Assembly: GCF_006088715.1 (NCBI RefSeq)
Contig: NZ_CP030771.1
Coordinates: 8,492,001 to 8,556,000 of the forward strand
Length of the DNA: 64,000 bases
From: Streptomyces sp. YIM 121038
GTDB taxonomy: Bacteria; Actinomycetota; Actinomycetes; Streptomycetales; Streptomycetaceae
Direction of reading: 5' to 3'
Shown here: positions 1-25,595 of the stretch, in pieces
Position numbering within the stretch: the stretch's first letter is position 1
Layout: every line of letters starts with the position of its first letter
Position numbers and translations under genes: made by a program
The notes under the pieces: generated by a model
Told to the model about the DNA's origin: nothing
What the model saw: only the letters and a program-made list of their open reading frames with translations
Databases searched by the model: none

Positions 1-1
1 C

Positions 2-3000
2 GCCCGCAGGACGGCCGGCCCCGCCGCGCCGCCCGCGTCCGCCGCCCCCGCCCCGCCGCCCGCGGCCGGCGCCGACGGCCCGCTCGCCGACCTCGACGGC
101 GGGCCCCTGACCGTTCCCGACGGCGCGCCCGCCACGCTGCAAGCGGCCCTCCGCACGGCGGCCGCGTACGCCCCCGACCGCGGCACGCTCTTCATCAGGC
201 GCGACCACGACGACGACGTCCAGACGTACCCGGAGCTGCTCGCCGAGGCCGAGCGCGCCCTCGGCGGTCTGCGCGCGGCGGGACTGCGCCCCGGCGACTC
301 CGCCCTCTTCGTGTTCGCCGACAACCGCGCCTACCTCACGGCCTTCTGGGCGTGCGTGCTCGGCGGGTTCGTACCGGCGCCCGTCGCCGTCGCCCCGACG
401 TACCGGACGCCCAACGAACCCAACCGCAAGCTGCACAACGCCTGGGAACTGCTCGGCCGGCCGGTGCTGCTCACCGACACGGCCACCGCCGGGACGCTGG
501 CCGGGGTGCGCGCGCTGTGGGGCGAGCCCGACGTGCGCGTCCTCACCACCCACGACCTCCTCCAGGCGCCACCGGACCACGACTGGTTCCCCGCGACGCC
601 CGATGACCCCGTGCTCGACCTGCTCACCTCCGGCAGCACCGGCGTGCCCAAGTGCGTACGGCACACCCACGCCTCAGTGGCGGCCCGTACGTACGCGGTC
701 GCCGCGCACTGCGGACTGACCGAGCACGACGTCAGCCTCATCTGGATGCCGCTGGACCACGTGACCGTCGCGATGTACAACGTGCGCGACGTGTTCGTCA
801 GGTGCTGGCACGTCAACGCGCGGACCGACCACTTCCTCGTCGACCCCCTGCTCTGGCTCGACTGGATGGACCGGTACCGGGTGACCAACACCTGGGCGCC
901 CAACTTCGCCTTCTCCATGGTCAACGAGCGGGAAGCGGAGATCCGCCGGCGGTCCTGGGACCTGTCCCGCGTCCGCGAGCTGGTCAACGCGGGGGAGCCC
1001 GTCGTCGCCTCGACCAGCCACCGTTTCCTCGACCTGCTCGCGCCGCACGGGCTGCGCGCCGACGCGATGGTGCCGTGCTGGGGCATGTCGGAGACGTGCT
1101 CGGGGGTCACCTACACCCGGCAGAGCCGCGCCGAGCCCGCCGCTGGCACCGTCGCGGTGGACCCCGCGTCCCTGAGCGGCGCCGTCCGCCGGCTGCCGCC
1201 CGGCGACCGGCGCGCGGCGGTGCTCTCCACCGTGGGACGGCCGATCCCCGGGGTCCGGCTGCGCGTCACGGCCGACGACGGGGCCGTCCGGCCGGAGCAC
1301 AGGGTGGGCGAACTCCGCGTCCAGGGCGCCACGATGATGCGCGGCTACTTCCGCAACGAGGAGGCCGAGCGCGCCGCGTACGACGAGCACCACTGGTTCC
1401 GCACGGGTGACCTCGCCTTCGTCAGCGACGGCGAGGTCGTCATCGCCGGGCGCGCCAAGGACCAGATCATCGTGCGCGGCATCAACTACCTGGCGCACGA
1501 ACTGGAGAGCGTCGTCGAGCGGGTCGACGGCGTACGTCCCACGTTCGTGGCCGCGGCGGGGGTGCGCGAACCGGCCGCCACGTCCGACCGCCTCGCCGTC
1601 TTCTTCGTGCCCGAGGACCCGCCCGGGCACGACGGGGCCACGGCGCTCACCCGGATCGCCGAGGACACGCGCCTGGCCCTGGGGCGGGAGGCCGGGCTCG
1701 CCCCGGACCTCCTCGTGCCCCTGAGGGAGGCCGAGTTCCCCAAGACCAGCAGCGGGAAGATCCAGCGGTCCGCGCTGGTCGACCGGCTGCGCGCCGGAGC
1801 GTTCGACGACCGCCTCATCACGGCCACCGGGGAGACGGAACGACGCGCAGTCGCCCGGCGCCAGTGGGTGCCCCTGCCCGGGCCCACCCCCCGGAGCGAC
1901 GACGGCGTGCGGCTGCTGCTCGCCGACAAGGAGGTGCTCAGGCGGCTGCGCCCCGACGGCCCGCTGGTCGTCGCGGCCCGGGGCGAGGGGTTCGTCGAGG
2001 AGGTACCGGACCGGTACCGCGTACGGCCGGACGACCGGGCGCGGATACGGGACCTGCTGCGGTCGGTGACCGGCCGGCACGGCGCGATCTCCACCGTCGT
2101 GTTCGCTCTCCCGCTGTCGTGCGACGGCGACCCCCTGACGAAGCTGACCGCGACGACGGCCGAACTGACCGCGCTGATCGGCGCGCTCGCCGAGGAGGAG
2201 TTCGGCAGCCCCCTCGTGCTCGTCCTCACCGCGGGAGCGCTGCACGTCCGCGACGGCGACCGGGTCGACCTCGGCACCTGCGCGGTGCCCGGCCTGGTCA
2301 GGACCGCGGTCGGCGAGTCCACCACACCGCGGATCCGGCACCTCGACCTGCCCGCCGACCACCGGCGGTGGGAGCAGGCGCTGCGCACGGAACTGACCGA
2401 CCGGGACCGCACCGGCGTCGTCGCCGCACGGGACCAGCACCGCTGGCGGCCGGTCCTGGTACCCGTCCCCGAGGACAGCGGCACGGACGGCGCCGCACCG
2501 CCGGTGATCACGGGCGGCCGGTACCTGATCACCGGTGGCCTCGGTGGCATCGCCCTGGACATCGCCGGACACCTGCTGGCCGCGTACGGGGCCAGGCTGC
2601 TGCTCGTGGGGCGCTCGCCCGCCGAGGGGGAGAAGGCCGCCCGCCTCGCCGACCTTGCCGAGCTGGGCGACGTCCGACACCACCGGGCCGACGTCGCCGA
2701 CGCCTTCGCCCTCGAAGCCGCGCTCGCCTCGGCCGAGGAGGCCTGGGGCGCGCCCGTGGACGGGGTGCTGCACCTGGCCGCCGCCGACCCGACCGGGCAG
2801 TGGGCGGCCCTCGAACGGCACACCCTCGCCCGGGAGACCGCGGCGACCTTCGCCGAGCAGTACCACGCCAAGGTGGCCGGAACGCTCGCCGTGGCGCGGG
2901 TGCTCCACCGCCGCCCGGACGCCACGCTCGTCCTCTTCGGCTCCGTGAACGGCGAGTTCGGCGGCCATTCGTTCGGCGCCTACTCCGCGGCGAACGCCTT

Positions 3001-3796
3001 CCTCGTGGGCTTCGCCGACCACTGGCGGCACGAACGCGGCCGTTCCGTACGGTGCTTGGCCTGGAGCATGTGGACCGGCGTCGGCATGAACCGGGACCGG
3101 CCGAGCGAGCCCGCGCGGCGCCGCGGGTTCCTGGCCGTCGACCCCGACGAGGGCCTGAAGCTGCTCCTGGGCGCCCTGACCTCCCCCCACCACTACCTGC
3201 TCCTCGGCCTCGACCTCGCCCATCCGCGGATCGTCGAGGAACTGGCCCCGCAAGGGCTGCGCGTCAGCGAACTCGTGGTCGCCTACACCAGGCGGGACAC
3301 GCCCTCCACCCCGCGGGCCCCCGCCGCGGACGCCCACCCCGAGGCCGTGCGCGCCGCCCTGGAGTCCCATGTCCGCGCCTGCCCGGTGCCGGTGCGCCTC
3401 GTGGAGCTGCCGCGCATCCCCCGGCACGCCGACGGCACCGTCGACGCGCCCCGGCTCCTGCTCGACGCGGCCCCGCGCCGGGCCGCCCGCGCCCACACCC
3501 CGCCGGCCACCGCACTCGAACGGCGCCTGGCCCGCATCTGGTCCGACGCCCTCGACCGCCCGCGGGTGGGCAGGGACGACTCGTTCTTCGAACTCGGCGG
3601 CGACTCCCTGCGCGCCGCCCGGCTGCTCGGCCTGGTCGACGACCGGATCGCGGTCCGCATGACCACCCAGGAGTTCTACGAGGACCCCACGGTCGCGGGC
3701 ATGGCCGCGACCGTCGAACGACTCCGCACGCCCCCGGCAGAAGCCACCCCCCTCGCACCCCCCTCCGAATCCCCCCTTCCGAGGCCTCCCTTCTGA
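2..3796 (+). CDS. Acyl/keto-acid ligase - ketoreductase - carrier protein (5' truncated)
   Basis: The frame is open from the first bases of the window, so the start lies upstream. Seen: an AMP-forming ligase domain to about 1,800 (P-loop SGSTGVPK near 630, WGMSETCSG near 1,080, GKIQ lysine near 1,757); a PKS-style ketoreductase with structural and catalytic halves (ITGGLGGI near 2,527, catalytic Ser and Tyr in GSVNG and YSAAN near 2,940 to 2,990); a short A10-like remnant (near 3,410 to 3,470); and a carrier domain with its serine codon at 3605. The ligase resembles starter acyl-ligase domains more than amino-acid A domains. An A/AL-KR-T order is used elsewhere to activate an alpha-keto acid and reduce it to an alpha-hydroxy acid, so I infer a hydroxy-acid unit. 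A fatty or polyketide starter is the alternative. It lies 61 bases before the large synthetase and is probably co-transcribed. Confidence 0.85.
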   Translation, partial: ARRTAGPAAPPASAAPAPPPAAGADGPLADLDGGPLTVPDGAPATLQAALRTAAAYAPDRGTLFIRRDHDDDVQTYPELLAEAERALGGLRAAGLRPGDSALFVFADNRAYLTAFWACVLGGFVPAPVAVAPTYRTPNEPNRKLHNAWELLGRPVLLTDTATAGTLAGVRALWGEPDVRVLTTHDLLQAPPDHDWFPATPDDPVLDLLTSGSTGVPKCVRHTHASVAARTYAVAAHCGLTEHDVSLIWMPLDHVTVAMYNVRDVFVRCWHVNARTDHFLVDPLLWLDWMDRYRVTNTWAPNFAFSMVNEREAEIRRRSWDLSRVRELVNAGEPVVASTSHRFLDLLAPHGLRADAMVPCWGMSETCSGVTYTRQSRAEPAAGTVAVDPASLSGAVRRLPPGDRRAAVLSTVGRPIPGVRLRVTADDGAVRPEHRVGELRVQGATMMRGYFRNEEAERAAYDEHHWFRTGDLAFVSDGEVVIAGRAKDQIIVRGINYLAHELESVVERVDGVRPTFVAAAGVREPAATSDRLAVFFVPEDPPGHDGATALTRIAEDTRLALGREAGLAPDLLVPLREAEFPKTSSGKIQRSALVDRLRAGAFDDRLITATGETERRAVARRQWVPLPGPTPRSDDGVRLLLADKEVLRRLRPDGPLVVAARGEGFVEEVPDRYRVRPDDRARIRDLLRSVTGRHGAISTVVFALPLSCDGDPLTKLTATTAELTALIGALAEEEFGSPLVLVLTAGALHVRDGDRVDLGTCAVPGLVRTAVGESTTPRIRHLDLPADHRRWEQALRTELTDRDRTGVVAARDQHRWRPVLVPVPEDSGTDGAAPPVITGGRYLITGGLGGIALDIAGHLLAAYGARLLLVGRSPAEGEKAARLADLAELGDVRHHRADVADAFALEAALASAEEAWGAPVDGVLHLAAADPTGQWAALERHTLARETAATFAEQYHAKVAGTLAVARVLHRRPDATLVLFGSVNGEFGGHSFGAYSAANAFLVGFADHWRHERGRSVRCLAWSMWTGVGMNRDRPSEPARRRGFLAVDPDEGLKLLLGALTSPHHYLLLGLDLAHPRIVEELAPQGLRVSELVVAYTRRDTPSTPRAPAADAHPEAVRAALESHVRACPVPVRLVELPRIPRHADGTVDAPRLLLDAAPRRAARAHTPPATALERRLARIWSDALDRPRVGRDDSFFELGGDSLRAARLLGLVDDRIAVRMTTQEFYEDPTVAGMAATVERLRTPPAEATPLAPPSESPLPRPPF

Positions 3797-3857
3797 AGAG
3801 CGTGCGCTGTCTACCGGCCCTGGCTCGCGTGGCAAGAACGATCGAGGAGCGGACGTA

Positions 3858-19508
<15,651 letters not shown>

Positions 19509-19593
19509 ACGAGGGCGCGCGCCGGTGGACGCCGGTGGGCGACGACGGCGGCCGCCGGCCGATGCCGGTGGAAGAAGACGAAGGGACTTCCCC

Positions 19594-20907
19594 GTGGACG
19601 TGAAAGGACCGGACACCTACGACGTCGTGGGCATCGGCTTCGGACCCGCCAACCTCTCGCTCGCCATCGCGCTGGAGGAGCACCCCGAGCCGTTCACCTC
19701 CGCGTTCTTCGAACAGCGGGCCTCGCTGAGCTGGCACCGCGGCATGCTGCTGCCGTCGGCGAAGATGCAGGTCTCGTTCCTCAAGGACCTGGCCACCTTC
19801 CGCAACCCCACCTCGCCCTACAGCTTCGTCGCCTATCTGCACGCGTCGGGCCGCCTCGCGAGGTTCGTCAACAACCAGGACTTCTATCCGACCCGCAAGG
19901 AGTTCCACGACTACCTGGAGTGGGCGGAGGCCAGGCTGCGCCCGCGCGTCCGCTACGGCTCGCGGGTCACCGCCCTGCGCACACCGGCCGGGGCCCGCAC
20001 GCCGCTGGACCACGCCCTGCTCACGGTGTGCGACACGGCCCCCGGCGGCGCCACCCGCCTGGTGAAGGCGCGCAACGTCGTCATCGCCACCGGGCTCGTG
20101 CCGAGGATGCCGGCCGGGGTGGAGGCCGACGCGTCCGTGTGGCACAGCTCGGAGTTCCTCGACCGGTTCCGGCACCACCACCGCCCGCTGCGGCGCGTGG
20201 CCGTCGCCGGGGCGGGGCAGAGCGCCGCCGAGATCGTCGGGTTCCTCCACGACGCCCTGCCGGACGCGGAGATCTACGCGATCGTCCCGGCGTACGGCTA
20301 CTCGATCGCGGACAACACGCCGTTCGCCAACCAGGTCTTCGACCCGACCGCGATCGACGACTACTTCCACGGGACGCGGCGCTCGCGCGACGCCTTCTGG
20401 CACTACCACAAGAACACCAACTACTCGGTGGTCGACAGCGAGGTCATCAAGGACCTCTACCGGCGGGCCTACGACGACGAGCTCGCGGGCACGGAGCGGC
20501 TGCGCTTCCTCAACCTGACGCGGGTGGCGGGCGTGAAGTCCGTCCAGAACGACGTCCGCGTCACGCTGCACTCGACGGCCCGCGAGGAGTCCTACGACGT
20601 GGACCTCGACGTGCTGGTCTGCGCCACCGGGTACGAGCCCATGGACCCCGCGGCGGTCCTGGGCGACCTCGCCCCCTGGTGCCTGCGCGACGCCGAGGGA
20701 CGGCTCCACGTCGACCGGGACTTCCGGCTCGTCACCGCGCCCGGCCTGCACTGCGGGATCTATCTGCAGGGCGGCACCGAGCACACCCACGGACTGTCCT
20801 CGTCGCTGCTGTCGAACCTGGCCACGCGCAGCGGCGAGATCACCGTGTCGATCGCGAACAGGCTGGCCGGTGCGAGCGCCGGCGGAGACAAGGGAGTCCG
20901 TCCATGA
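19594..20907 (+). CDS. L-ornithine N5-monooxygenase (piperazate pathway)
   Basis: GTG start chosen for the GAAGGGA upstream; 437 residues. Seen: FAD-binding [10 protein letters not shown] near the N terminus, NADPH-binding [10 protein letters not shown] in the middle and the C-terminal ATGYEP motif, the set expected of flavin N-hydroxylases of the lysine/ornithine family. Known: KtzI-type members make N5-hydroxy-ornithine, which a KtzT-type haem enzyme closes to piperazate. A KtzT-like gene lies at 28222, and no siderophore synthetase or TonB/ABC siderophore genes are present, so a piperazate role is favoured over hydroxamate siderophore synthesis. The gene follows the large synthetase by 85 bases and overlaps the MbtH gene by 4 bases (ATGA). 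Confidence 0.9.
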   Translation: MDVKGPDTYDVVGIGFGPANLSLAIALEEHPEPFTSAFFEQRASLSWHRGMLLPSAKMQVSFLKDLATFRNPTSPYSFVAYLHASGRLARFVNNQDFYPTRKEFHDYLEWAEARLRPRVRYGSRVTALRTPAGARTPLDHALLTVCDTAPGGATRLVKARNVVIATGLVPRMPAGVEADASVWHSSEFLDRFRHHHRPLRRVAVAGAGQSAAEIVGFLHDALPDAEIYAIVPAYGYSIADNTPFANQVFDPTAIDDYFHGTRRSRDAFWHYHKNTNYSVVDSEVIKDLYRRAYDDELAGTERLRFLNLTRVAGVKSVQNDVRVTLHSTAREESYDVDLDVLVCATGYEPMDPAAVLGDLAPWCLRDAEGRLHVDRDFRLVTAPGLHCGIYLQGGTEHTHGLSSSLLSNLATRSGEITVSIANRLAGASAGGDKGVRP

Positions 20908-21149
20908 GCGCCAACCCCTTCGACACGGCGGACGGGGACTTCCTCGTCCTGGTCAACGACGAGGACCAGCACACGCTGTGGCCGTCGTTCGCTCCGGTTC
21001 CCCGGGGCTGGCGCGTGGTCTTCGGCGTCGCGCGGCGGGACGCGTGCCTGGCGTACGTCGAGGAGCACTGGACCGATCTGCGGCCCCGGAGCCTGCGTGC
21101 GGCCATGGCCGCACCGGCCGACGGGCCGACGGCGGGTGCGCAACGATGA
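20904..21149 (+). CDS. MbtH-like protein
   Basis: 81 residues, full length for the family. Seen: the N-terminal NPFD and the conserved [12 protein letters not shown] and PRGWRVVFG segments with the invariant tryptophans. MbtH proteins bind NRPS adenylation domains and aid their folding and activity; they have no catalysis of their own. It overlaps the hydroxylase gene upstream and the P450 gene downstream by 4 bases each, so the three are translationally coupled. It is the only MbtH gene in the window and may therefore serve both the piperazate-coded and threonine-coded A domains, and perhaps the aspartate synthetase at 52528. Confidence 0.97.
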   Translation: MSANPFDTADGDFLVLVNDEDQHTLWPSFAPVPRGWRVVFGVARRDACLAYVEEHWTDLRPRSLRAAMAAPADGPTAGAQR

Positions 21150-22348
21150 CCTCCCTCGCCGAACGGTGGGGCATCCACCCCGATCAGTTCTGGCTGTACG
21201 GCCGCCCGCCGACGCGGCCCGTGCGGTACGACGAGGCCATGGACGCCTGGAACGTCTACGGTCACGCGGAGGTGCTCGAGGCCCTCGGCCTGCCCGGGGC
21301 CTTCTCGTCGGCGGAGACGGCGCGGCTCATGCCCGACAACGCCGGGGACTCCTTCACCGAGGGCGATCTGCTCCAGATGGACCCGCCCGACCACCGCTGG
21401 CTGCGCGACGTGGTGCGGCACGCCTTCACGCCGAAGGTCGTGGCCGAGCTGGAGCCCCAGATCACCCGGCTCGCCCGCCAACTCCTCGACGCCGTCCGGG
21501 ACGAGGACGAGTTCGACCTGATGACGTCGGTCGCCTACCCCCTGCCGGTGACGGTGGTGGCCGAGCTGCTCGGCATCCCGGCCGGGGACCGCCATCTGTT
21601 CGAGGCGTGGATGACCGGAGTGGTCGGCGAGATGGGCGACACGTCTCTCGCCGACAGCGCCGAGGAACAGGAACGCGCCTTCGGGGCCGCGATGGAGTAC
21701 ATGCGCGCGATGCTCGGCTACTTGCGGGAGCACATCGCGCGGTGCCGCCGCAGCCCCCGGGACGACCTGCTGGGCGGGCTGCTCGCGGCCGAGCTGAACG
21801 GGCGGCGGCTCGGCGACGAGCACATCGTCGGCTTCGCCAAGATGCTGCTCATCGCCGGGTACCTGTCGACCACGATGCTGCTCGGCAACACGGTGCTGTG
21901 CCTGGATCACTTCCCCGGCCAGCAGGCGCGCGTCCGGGCGGACCGCACGCTCGTGCCGGGTCTGATCGAGGAGTCCCTGCGCTATCTGAGCCCCGTCGCG
22001 GCGACCTACCGGGCCACGGCCACCGACGTGGAGCTGGCCGGGCAGCGGCTGCCCGCCGGGAAGATGGTCCTGCTGTGGTTCGGCGCGGCGAACCGCGACG
22101 AGCGGGTCTTCGCCGACCCGATGGCGTTCGACCCGGGCCGCACGCCCAACCCGCAGCTCGGCTTCGGCCGGGGCATCCACTTCTGTCTGGGCGCCTCCCT
22201 GGCGCGGATGGAGGGCCGGGTCACGTTGAACATGCTCCTTGACCGCTACGCGGAGCTGCGCACCGATCCTGACAAGCCCCCCACCTTCATGCAGGCGCCC
22301 GACACCATGGGCGTCTCGTCGCTGCCGATCCGCGTCCGCGCCGGCTGA
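21146..22348 (+). CDS. Cytochrome P450 (first of three)
   Basis: 400 residues. Seen: the haem-ligand loop [11 protein letters not shown] with Cys347, and an N terminus ([19 protein letters not shown]) shared with the P450s at 33571 and 34785, so the three form a paralogous set. The I-helix reads AGYLSTT near residue 232: the usual acidic residue of the A/G-G-x-D/E-T-T motif is leucine. Known: himastatin biosynthesis uses three P450s for indole oxidation to pyrroloindole, piperazate hydroxylation and biaryl coupling. One of those roles is inferred here, but the sequence does not say which. The start overlaps the MbtH stop (ATGA). No ferredoxin gene is nearby. Confidence 0.93.
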   Translation: MTSLAERWGIHPDQFWLYGRPPTRPVRYDEAMDAWNVYGHAEVLEALGLPGAFSSAETARLMPDNAGDSFTEGDLLQMDPPDHRWLRDVVRHAFTPKVVAELEPQITRLARQLLDAVRDEDEFDLMTSVAYPLPVTVVAELLGIPAGDRHLFEAWMTGVVGEMGDTSLADSAEEQERAFGAAMEYMRAMLGYLREHIARCRRSPRDDLLGGLLAAELNGRRLGDEHIVGFAKMLLIAGYLSTTMLLGNTVLCLDHFPGQQARVRADRTLVPGLIEESLRYLSPVAATYRATATDVELAGQRLPAGKMVLLWFGAANRDERVFADPMAFDPGRTPNPQLGFGRGIHFCLGASLARMEGRVTLNMLLDRYAELRTDPDKPPTFMQAPDTMGVSSLPIRVRAG

Positions 22349-22393
22349 GCCGCGCGGGAGTCACGGGCGAGCGGGGCACGAGCCACGCGGAAA

Positions 22394-22441
22394 GGCCCGG
22401 CGCCGTCCCGCGACCCACGGGGTCGGGGGCGGCACCGGGCC
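22394..22441. terminator. Bidirectional terminator between P450 and LmbU-type gene
   Basis: Imperfect GC-rich inverted repeat: GGCCCGGCGCCGTCCC on the left pairs with GGGCGGCACCGGGCC on the right around a CGACCC/GGGTCG inner stem. It lies between two convergent stops at 22348 and 22457, as expected for a shared terminator. Confidence 0.7.
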
Positions 22442-22456
22442 GCGGGGCGTACGCCG

Positions 22457-23131
22457 TCATTCCACGGCGACGGCCGCTTCGTCGAGCACTTTGGCCATCC
22501 AGTCCTGGAGCGGCATGCCGACCGTGTCCGCGGCGTGCGTCCACAGGTCCTTTCGGCCGGCGTCCAGGCTCATGACGAACTTTATGGATTTCTCTGTCAG
22601 CGCTTCGTCCGCGGTTCCCTGGGTCTGGCGCAGTTCCTTACGCAGTCGCCGGGTCGACCATTTCTCTCTTTCCGCCTGTTTCAGCCAGCGGTCCTGGTCC
22701 GCTTTCGGTAGGGCGGCCACCTCGGCGTGGTGCTGGAGGCTCAGCGCGTCGCGCCGCCGGGAGGGCGGGAACCTCCGGGCCACCCAGGCGTAATTCCGCA
22801 GGGTCTTGTAGTCGAGCGTTGTCTCGTCGAGAACGACGCGATATCGCTCGGGGAACCTGTTCTCCCCGTACACCAGCCAGTCGCCGAGCCACCAACCGGA
22901 AGAGTTGGAGATCATGGTCAGGTTGCATCCGATGTGCCGCCAGGATTCGAAGGTCAGGCCCGCGGGGATGCGAAGCTCGGCACGGCGCGTCTGGATGCCG
23001 ACATCGTTGCCGAGGCCTGCCGTGACGAACATCCTGTCCCTGTTCCCCGCCGCCGTGGGTCGCGTCGTATGCGAGCCACGCGTGCCACCGGACCGGTTTC
23101 CGGCCCTCGGTTCGGTCAGTGCCAGGTCCAT
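22457..23131 (-). CDS. LmbU-family cluster regulator
   Basis: Start ATG at 23131, preceded by GGAGAG on the minus strand; 224 residues. Seen: the family core with ESWRHIGCNL, WWLGDWL, NYAWVARRFPPSRR and WSTRRLRKEL segments; the basic second half is consistent with a helix-turn-helix DNA-binding region. LmbU of lincomycin and NovE of novobiocin are known members that control antibiotic clusters, and to my recollection the himastatin cluster also has one. It sits convergent to the P450 operon, inside region A, and is likely its pathway-specific regulator. It could act together with the LuxR-type regulator at 27337. Confidence 0.85.
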   Translation of the reverse strand: MDLALTEPRAGNRSGGTRGSHTTRPTAAGNRDRMFVTAGLGNDVGIQTRRAELRIPAGLTFESWRHIGCNLTMISNSSGWWLGDWLVYGENRFPERYRVVLDETTLDYKTLRNYAWVARRFPPSRRRDALSLQHHAEVAALPKADQDRWLKQAEREKWSTRRLRKELRQTQGTADEALTEKSIKFVMSLDAGRKDLWTHAADTVGMPLQDWMAKVLDEAAVAVE

Positions 23132-23405
23132 GTTTCTCTCCACTGGTTGGAACCCGGATAAATGAGTAATCGTCCCTCCGTTTTGTGGTGCGCGCATATG
23201 AACGTGCGTAGGGGAATTGCGACTGGGCACAGTATGCACGAGTCAATCGCGTATACGCCATTGCGAACTTCATGCGTTGGTCGTGAAATTCTCATGGGAA
23301 AAGCGTGAATCGGTCCCGGTGTGCGGACGATGACCGTCCAGTCCCGGCGGGGTCGCGGTCGGGTCGCGGCCCGTGGTCCGCCCCCCCCCCGCTGAGCAAC
23401 CCGAC
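23132..23405. other. Intergenic region upstream of the LmbU-type gene
   Basis: No gene is seen. The stretch is noticeably less GC-rich than the coding DNA and should hold the promoter of the divergent LmbU-type gene. It contains a perfect palindrome GCGTATACGC at 23249-23258 and a C homopolymer near 23380. No promoter boxes for the minus strand could be assigned with confidence. Confidence 0.5.
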
Positions 23406-23440
23406 TTGACAAGCTTCGGTAGTCAACCTAGGTTGCTTGC
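23406..23440 (+). promoter_or_regulatory. Promoter with operator overlapping -10, leaderless start
   Basis: TTGACA at 23406-23411 is a perfect -35 box; TAGGTT at 23429-23434, 17 bases later, is a good actinomycete -10. The perfect 12-base palindrome CAACCTAGGTTG (23424-23435) covers the -10 box. Transcription would begin at about 23441, which is the ATG itself, so the mRNA is probably leaderless. The palindrome is likely the autoregulatory operator of the small HTH protein encoded directly downstream. Confidence 0.75.
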
Positions 23441-23680
23441 ATGGCGAGTGTGAGTGAGAGGGCCGTGTCACAGGACCCCGCCGAGCAGCTGGCGGCGGTG
23501 GTGGCGCTGCGGCGACTGGCCGATCAGATGGAGGACTCCGCCGTGGAGAAGGCCATGCGGACGGGCTGGAGCTGGATGGAAGTCGCCGAGGCGCTCGGCG
23601 TGACACGCCAAGCGGTCCACAAGAAGCATGCCCGGCGTCTGATCGATGTCGGGGTCGAGTTGAAGAGGAGGATGAAGTGA
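23441..23680 (+). CDS. Small helix-turn-helix regulator
   Basis: 79 residues. Seen: a helix-turn-helix in the C-terminal half (WMEVAEALGVTRQAVHKKH) followed by a basic tail; no other domain. Its stop overlaps the start of the Clp-N gene by 4 bases (ATGA). This pair is common in Streptomyces and has no special link to peptide biosynthesis, so it may simply sit within region A. The palindromic operator over its own promoter suggests negative autoregulation. Confidence 0.85.
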   Translation: MASVSERAVSQDPAEQLAAVVALRRLADQMEDSAVEKAMRTGWSWMEVAEALGVTRQAVHKKHARRLIDVGVELKRRMK

Positions 23681-24165
23681 AGCGACAGCTCTTCGACGAC
23701 TACGCCGGAGCCATCATGGAAGCCGGCGCGCGCGAGGCCCAGCAGGCGGGCTCCGTGACCATCGAAGCGGAGCATCTGCTCCTGTCGATCGCCGCCGAGC
23801 GCGAGAGCGCGGCGGGGCGGGCGCTCGGCTCGGCCGGGCTCGACCCCGGGACGATCCGCGAGGCGCTGCGGCAGGAGTTCCGGGCGAGCCTGGAGGTGGC
23901 GGGCGTGTCGATCGCCGAGCGCGACCTGCCCGCGCCGCGGGCGTCCACCGCGCCGCCCTCGAAGATGGGGCAGTCCGCCAAGCTGGCCCTGGAGCGCGGC
24001 GTGACGGCCGTCCAGAACAAGAAGGACCTGCGGCCCGGGCACCTGCTCCTCGGCATCCTGCGGCTGGAGCACGGCACGGTCCCGCGCGCCCTGTCCGTCG
24101 CGGGAGTCGACCGCGGCGCCCTGAGGCAGCGCGTCGAGCAGTCGCTGCGCGACGACCAGGCCTAG
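23677..24165 (+). CDS. Stand-alone Clp N-terminal (double repeat) protein
   Basis: 162 residues made of two Clp-N repeats, the first around residues 10 to 50 (EAEHLLLSIA) and the second around 90 to 155 (PGHLLLGILRLEHG). No AAA+ ATPase domain follows. Proteins of this kind resemble the substrate-binding N domain of ClpA/ClpC and are presumed adaptors or regulators of Clp; which, is not known. Translation is coupled to the HTH gene by a 4-base overlap. Confidence 0.85.
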   Translation: MKRQLFDDYAGAIMEAGAREAQQAGSVTIEAEHLLLSIAAERESAAGRALGSAGLDPGTIREALRQEFRASLEVAGVSIAERDLPAPRASTAPPSKMGQSAKLALERGVTAVQNKKDLRPGHLLLGILRLEHGTVPRALSVAGVDRGALRQRVEQSLRDDQA

Positions 24166-24665
24166 ACGAGCGGTCCGGGGCGGCCCGGCCGAGACGTACC
24201 CGCAGGACGGTCGGCGTTCCTGCCCCCTCAGCGGCTTCGGCGCCGAACGGCTGCGCCTGTCCGGCGAATCGAGCACGAGCCGGCTCCGGCGCCGGCCCTG
24301 GCGCCGACCGCCGCCACCGTGCTCGCGGCGGCCTTCCCCGCCGCCCGGCGGCACCGCGTACCACGCGAGGCGACGCCGCACCTCACCGCCGGTCGACCCG
24401 CGGCGGCACATCCCTGAAGCCCGCGTTCCTCGCGGACCCTCCTCGCTTCGCTCTCCCCGAGAGCGTCGTCACGTCACGCCGCGACACGCCGACGGCTCGC
24501 GGCCGCGCGCCCTCTCCGCCCCGACGGAGGCCGCCCGCCCCGTACACCCCGTACGCCCCACCCATGTTCCGGTCGAGCGGCGACGACATCGGCCACCGAT
24601 ACGAAACACCTCCTCAAGGGACGGCCCCGATGGACGACTTACACCACGACACGAGAGGCAAGCCG
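24166..24665. other. GC-rich intergenic stretch before the ABC exporter
   Basis: About 500 bases without a gene I can support. Short open frames occur on both strands but have no ribosome binding site, domain or coherent composition. It should contain the promoter of the ABC transporter operon; no clear boxes were found. An alternative ABC start at 24630 would place the last 36 bases inside the gene. Confidence 0.4.
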
Positions 24666-25595
24666 ATGAAACCGAGCGACGAAGTCGCCCTGAAGGTGGA
24701 CGGGCTGCGCATGCGCTACGGCACCAACGACGTCCTCAAAGGCGTGGACTTCCAGGCGCGCAAGGGCGAGGTGCTGGTGATGCTGGGCCCCAACGGAGCC
24801 GGCAAGACCACCACCATCGAGATTCTGGAAGGCTTCCGGAAGCGGTCGGCCGGGCAGGTCGACGTCCTCGGCGTCGACCCGGAGCACGGCGACGAGGCCT
24901 GGTGGGCCCGCGTGGGCATCGTCCTGCAGTCCTGGCGGGACCACGCGAAGTGGCGGGTGCGCGAACTCCTCGCCCACATGGGCACCTACTACGCCGCCTA
25001 CGCCACCCCGGACACCCAACGCCCGTGGGACACGACGGAGTTGATCGACCACGTCGGCCTGACGGAGCACGCCGACAAACAGGTCAGGATGCTCTCCGGC
25101 GGACAGCGCCGACGCCTCGACGTGGCGATCGGCCTGGTCGGCCGCCCCGAGGTCCTGTTCCTCGACGAGCCCACCGCCGGCTTCGACCCGGAGGCGCGGC
25201 GCACGTTCCACGACCTCATCCTCGACGTCGTCGCGACGCAGGAGACCACGATCATGCTCACCACGCACGATCTGGCCGAGGCGGAGAAGCTCGCCGACCG
25301 CATCATCATCCTCAACGAGGGCCGGATCGTCGCCGACGGCACGGCCGGTGAACTCGCCGAGCAGTTCGTCGGCGAGGACGAGGTGCGCTGGTCCATCGAG
25401 GGCCAGCGGTACGTGCGGTCGGTGAGCGACTCCACGCGGTTCGTCCGCGAGCTGTTCGAGCGGCACGGCGGGGCCGTCGCCCATCTCGAAGTCCACCGGT
25501 CCTCCCTGGAGGACACCTATCTGTTCCTGGTGCGCCGGGCCGAATCCGGCCGATCCGAGACCCGCGCCGACGAGGTGAAGGTGCCGACGCCATGA
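24666..25595 (+). CDS. ABC exporter ATPase (DrrA type)
   Basis: Seen: Walker A GPNGAGKTT, signature LSGGQRRRLDVA, Walker B VLFLDEPTAGFD and the H-loop TTHD, with the extra C-terminal domain of drug-resistance ABC-2 ATPases. ATG at 24666 was chosen because GAGAGG lies 9 bases upstream. A start at 24630 is possible and would add a TTA codon at 24639. The gene overlaps the permease by 4 bases. The pair lies inside the peptide cluster and most likely exports the product or confers self-resistance; the substrate is inferred from context only. Confidence 0.9.
   Translation: MKPSDEVALKVDGLRMRYGTNDVLKGVDFQARKGEVLVMLGPNGAGKTTTIEILEGFRKRSAGQVDVLGVDPEHGDEAWWARVGIVLQSWRDHAKWRVRELLAHMGTYYAAYATPDTQRPWDTTELIDHVGLTEHADKQVRMLSGGQRRRLDVAIGLVGRPEVLFLDEPTAGFDPEARRTFHDLILDVVATQETTIMLTTHDLAEAEKLADRIIILNEGRIVADGTAGELAEQFVGEDEVRWSIEGQRYVRSVSDSTRFVRELFERHGGAVAHLEVHRSSLEDTYLFLVRRAESGRSETRADEVKVPTP

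Noticed and set aside
19594..20907. Siderophore-type ornithine hydroxylase
   Set aside because: No hydroxamate NRPS, formyltransferase or siderophore uptake genes are present, whereas a piperazate synthase-like gene is.
23249..23258. GCGTATACGC palindrome as an operator
   Set aside because: A 10-base perfect palindrome is weak evidence on its own, and it has no defined place relative to a promoter.
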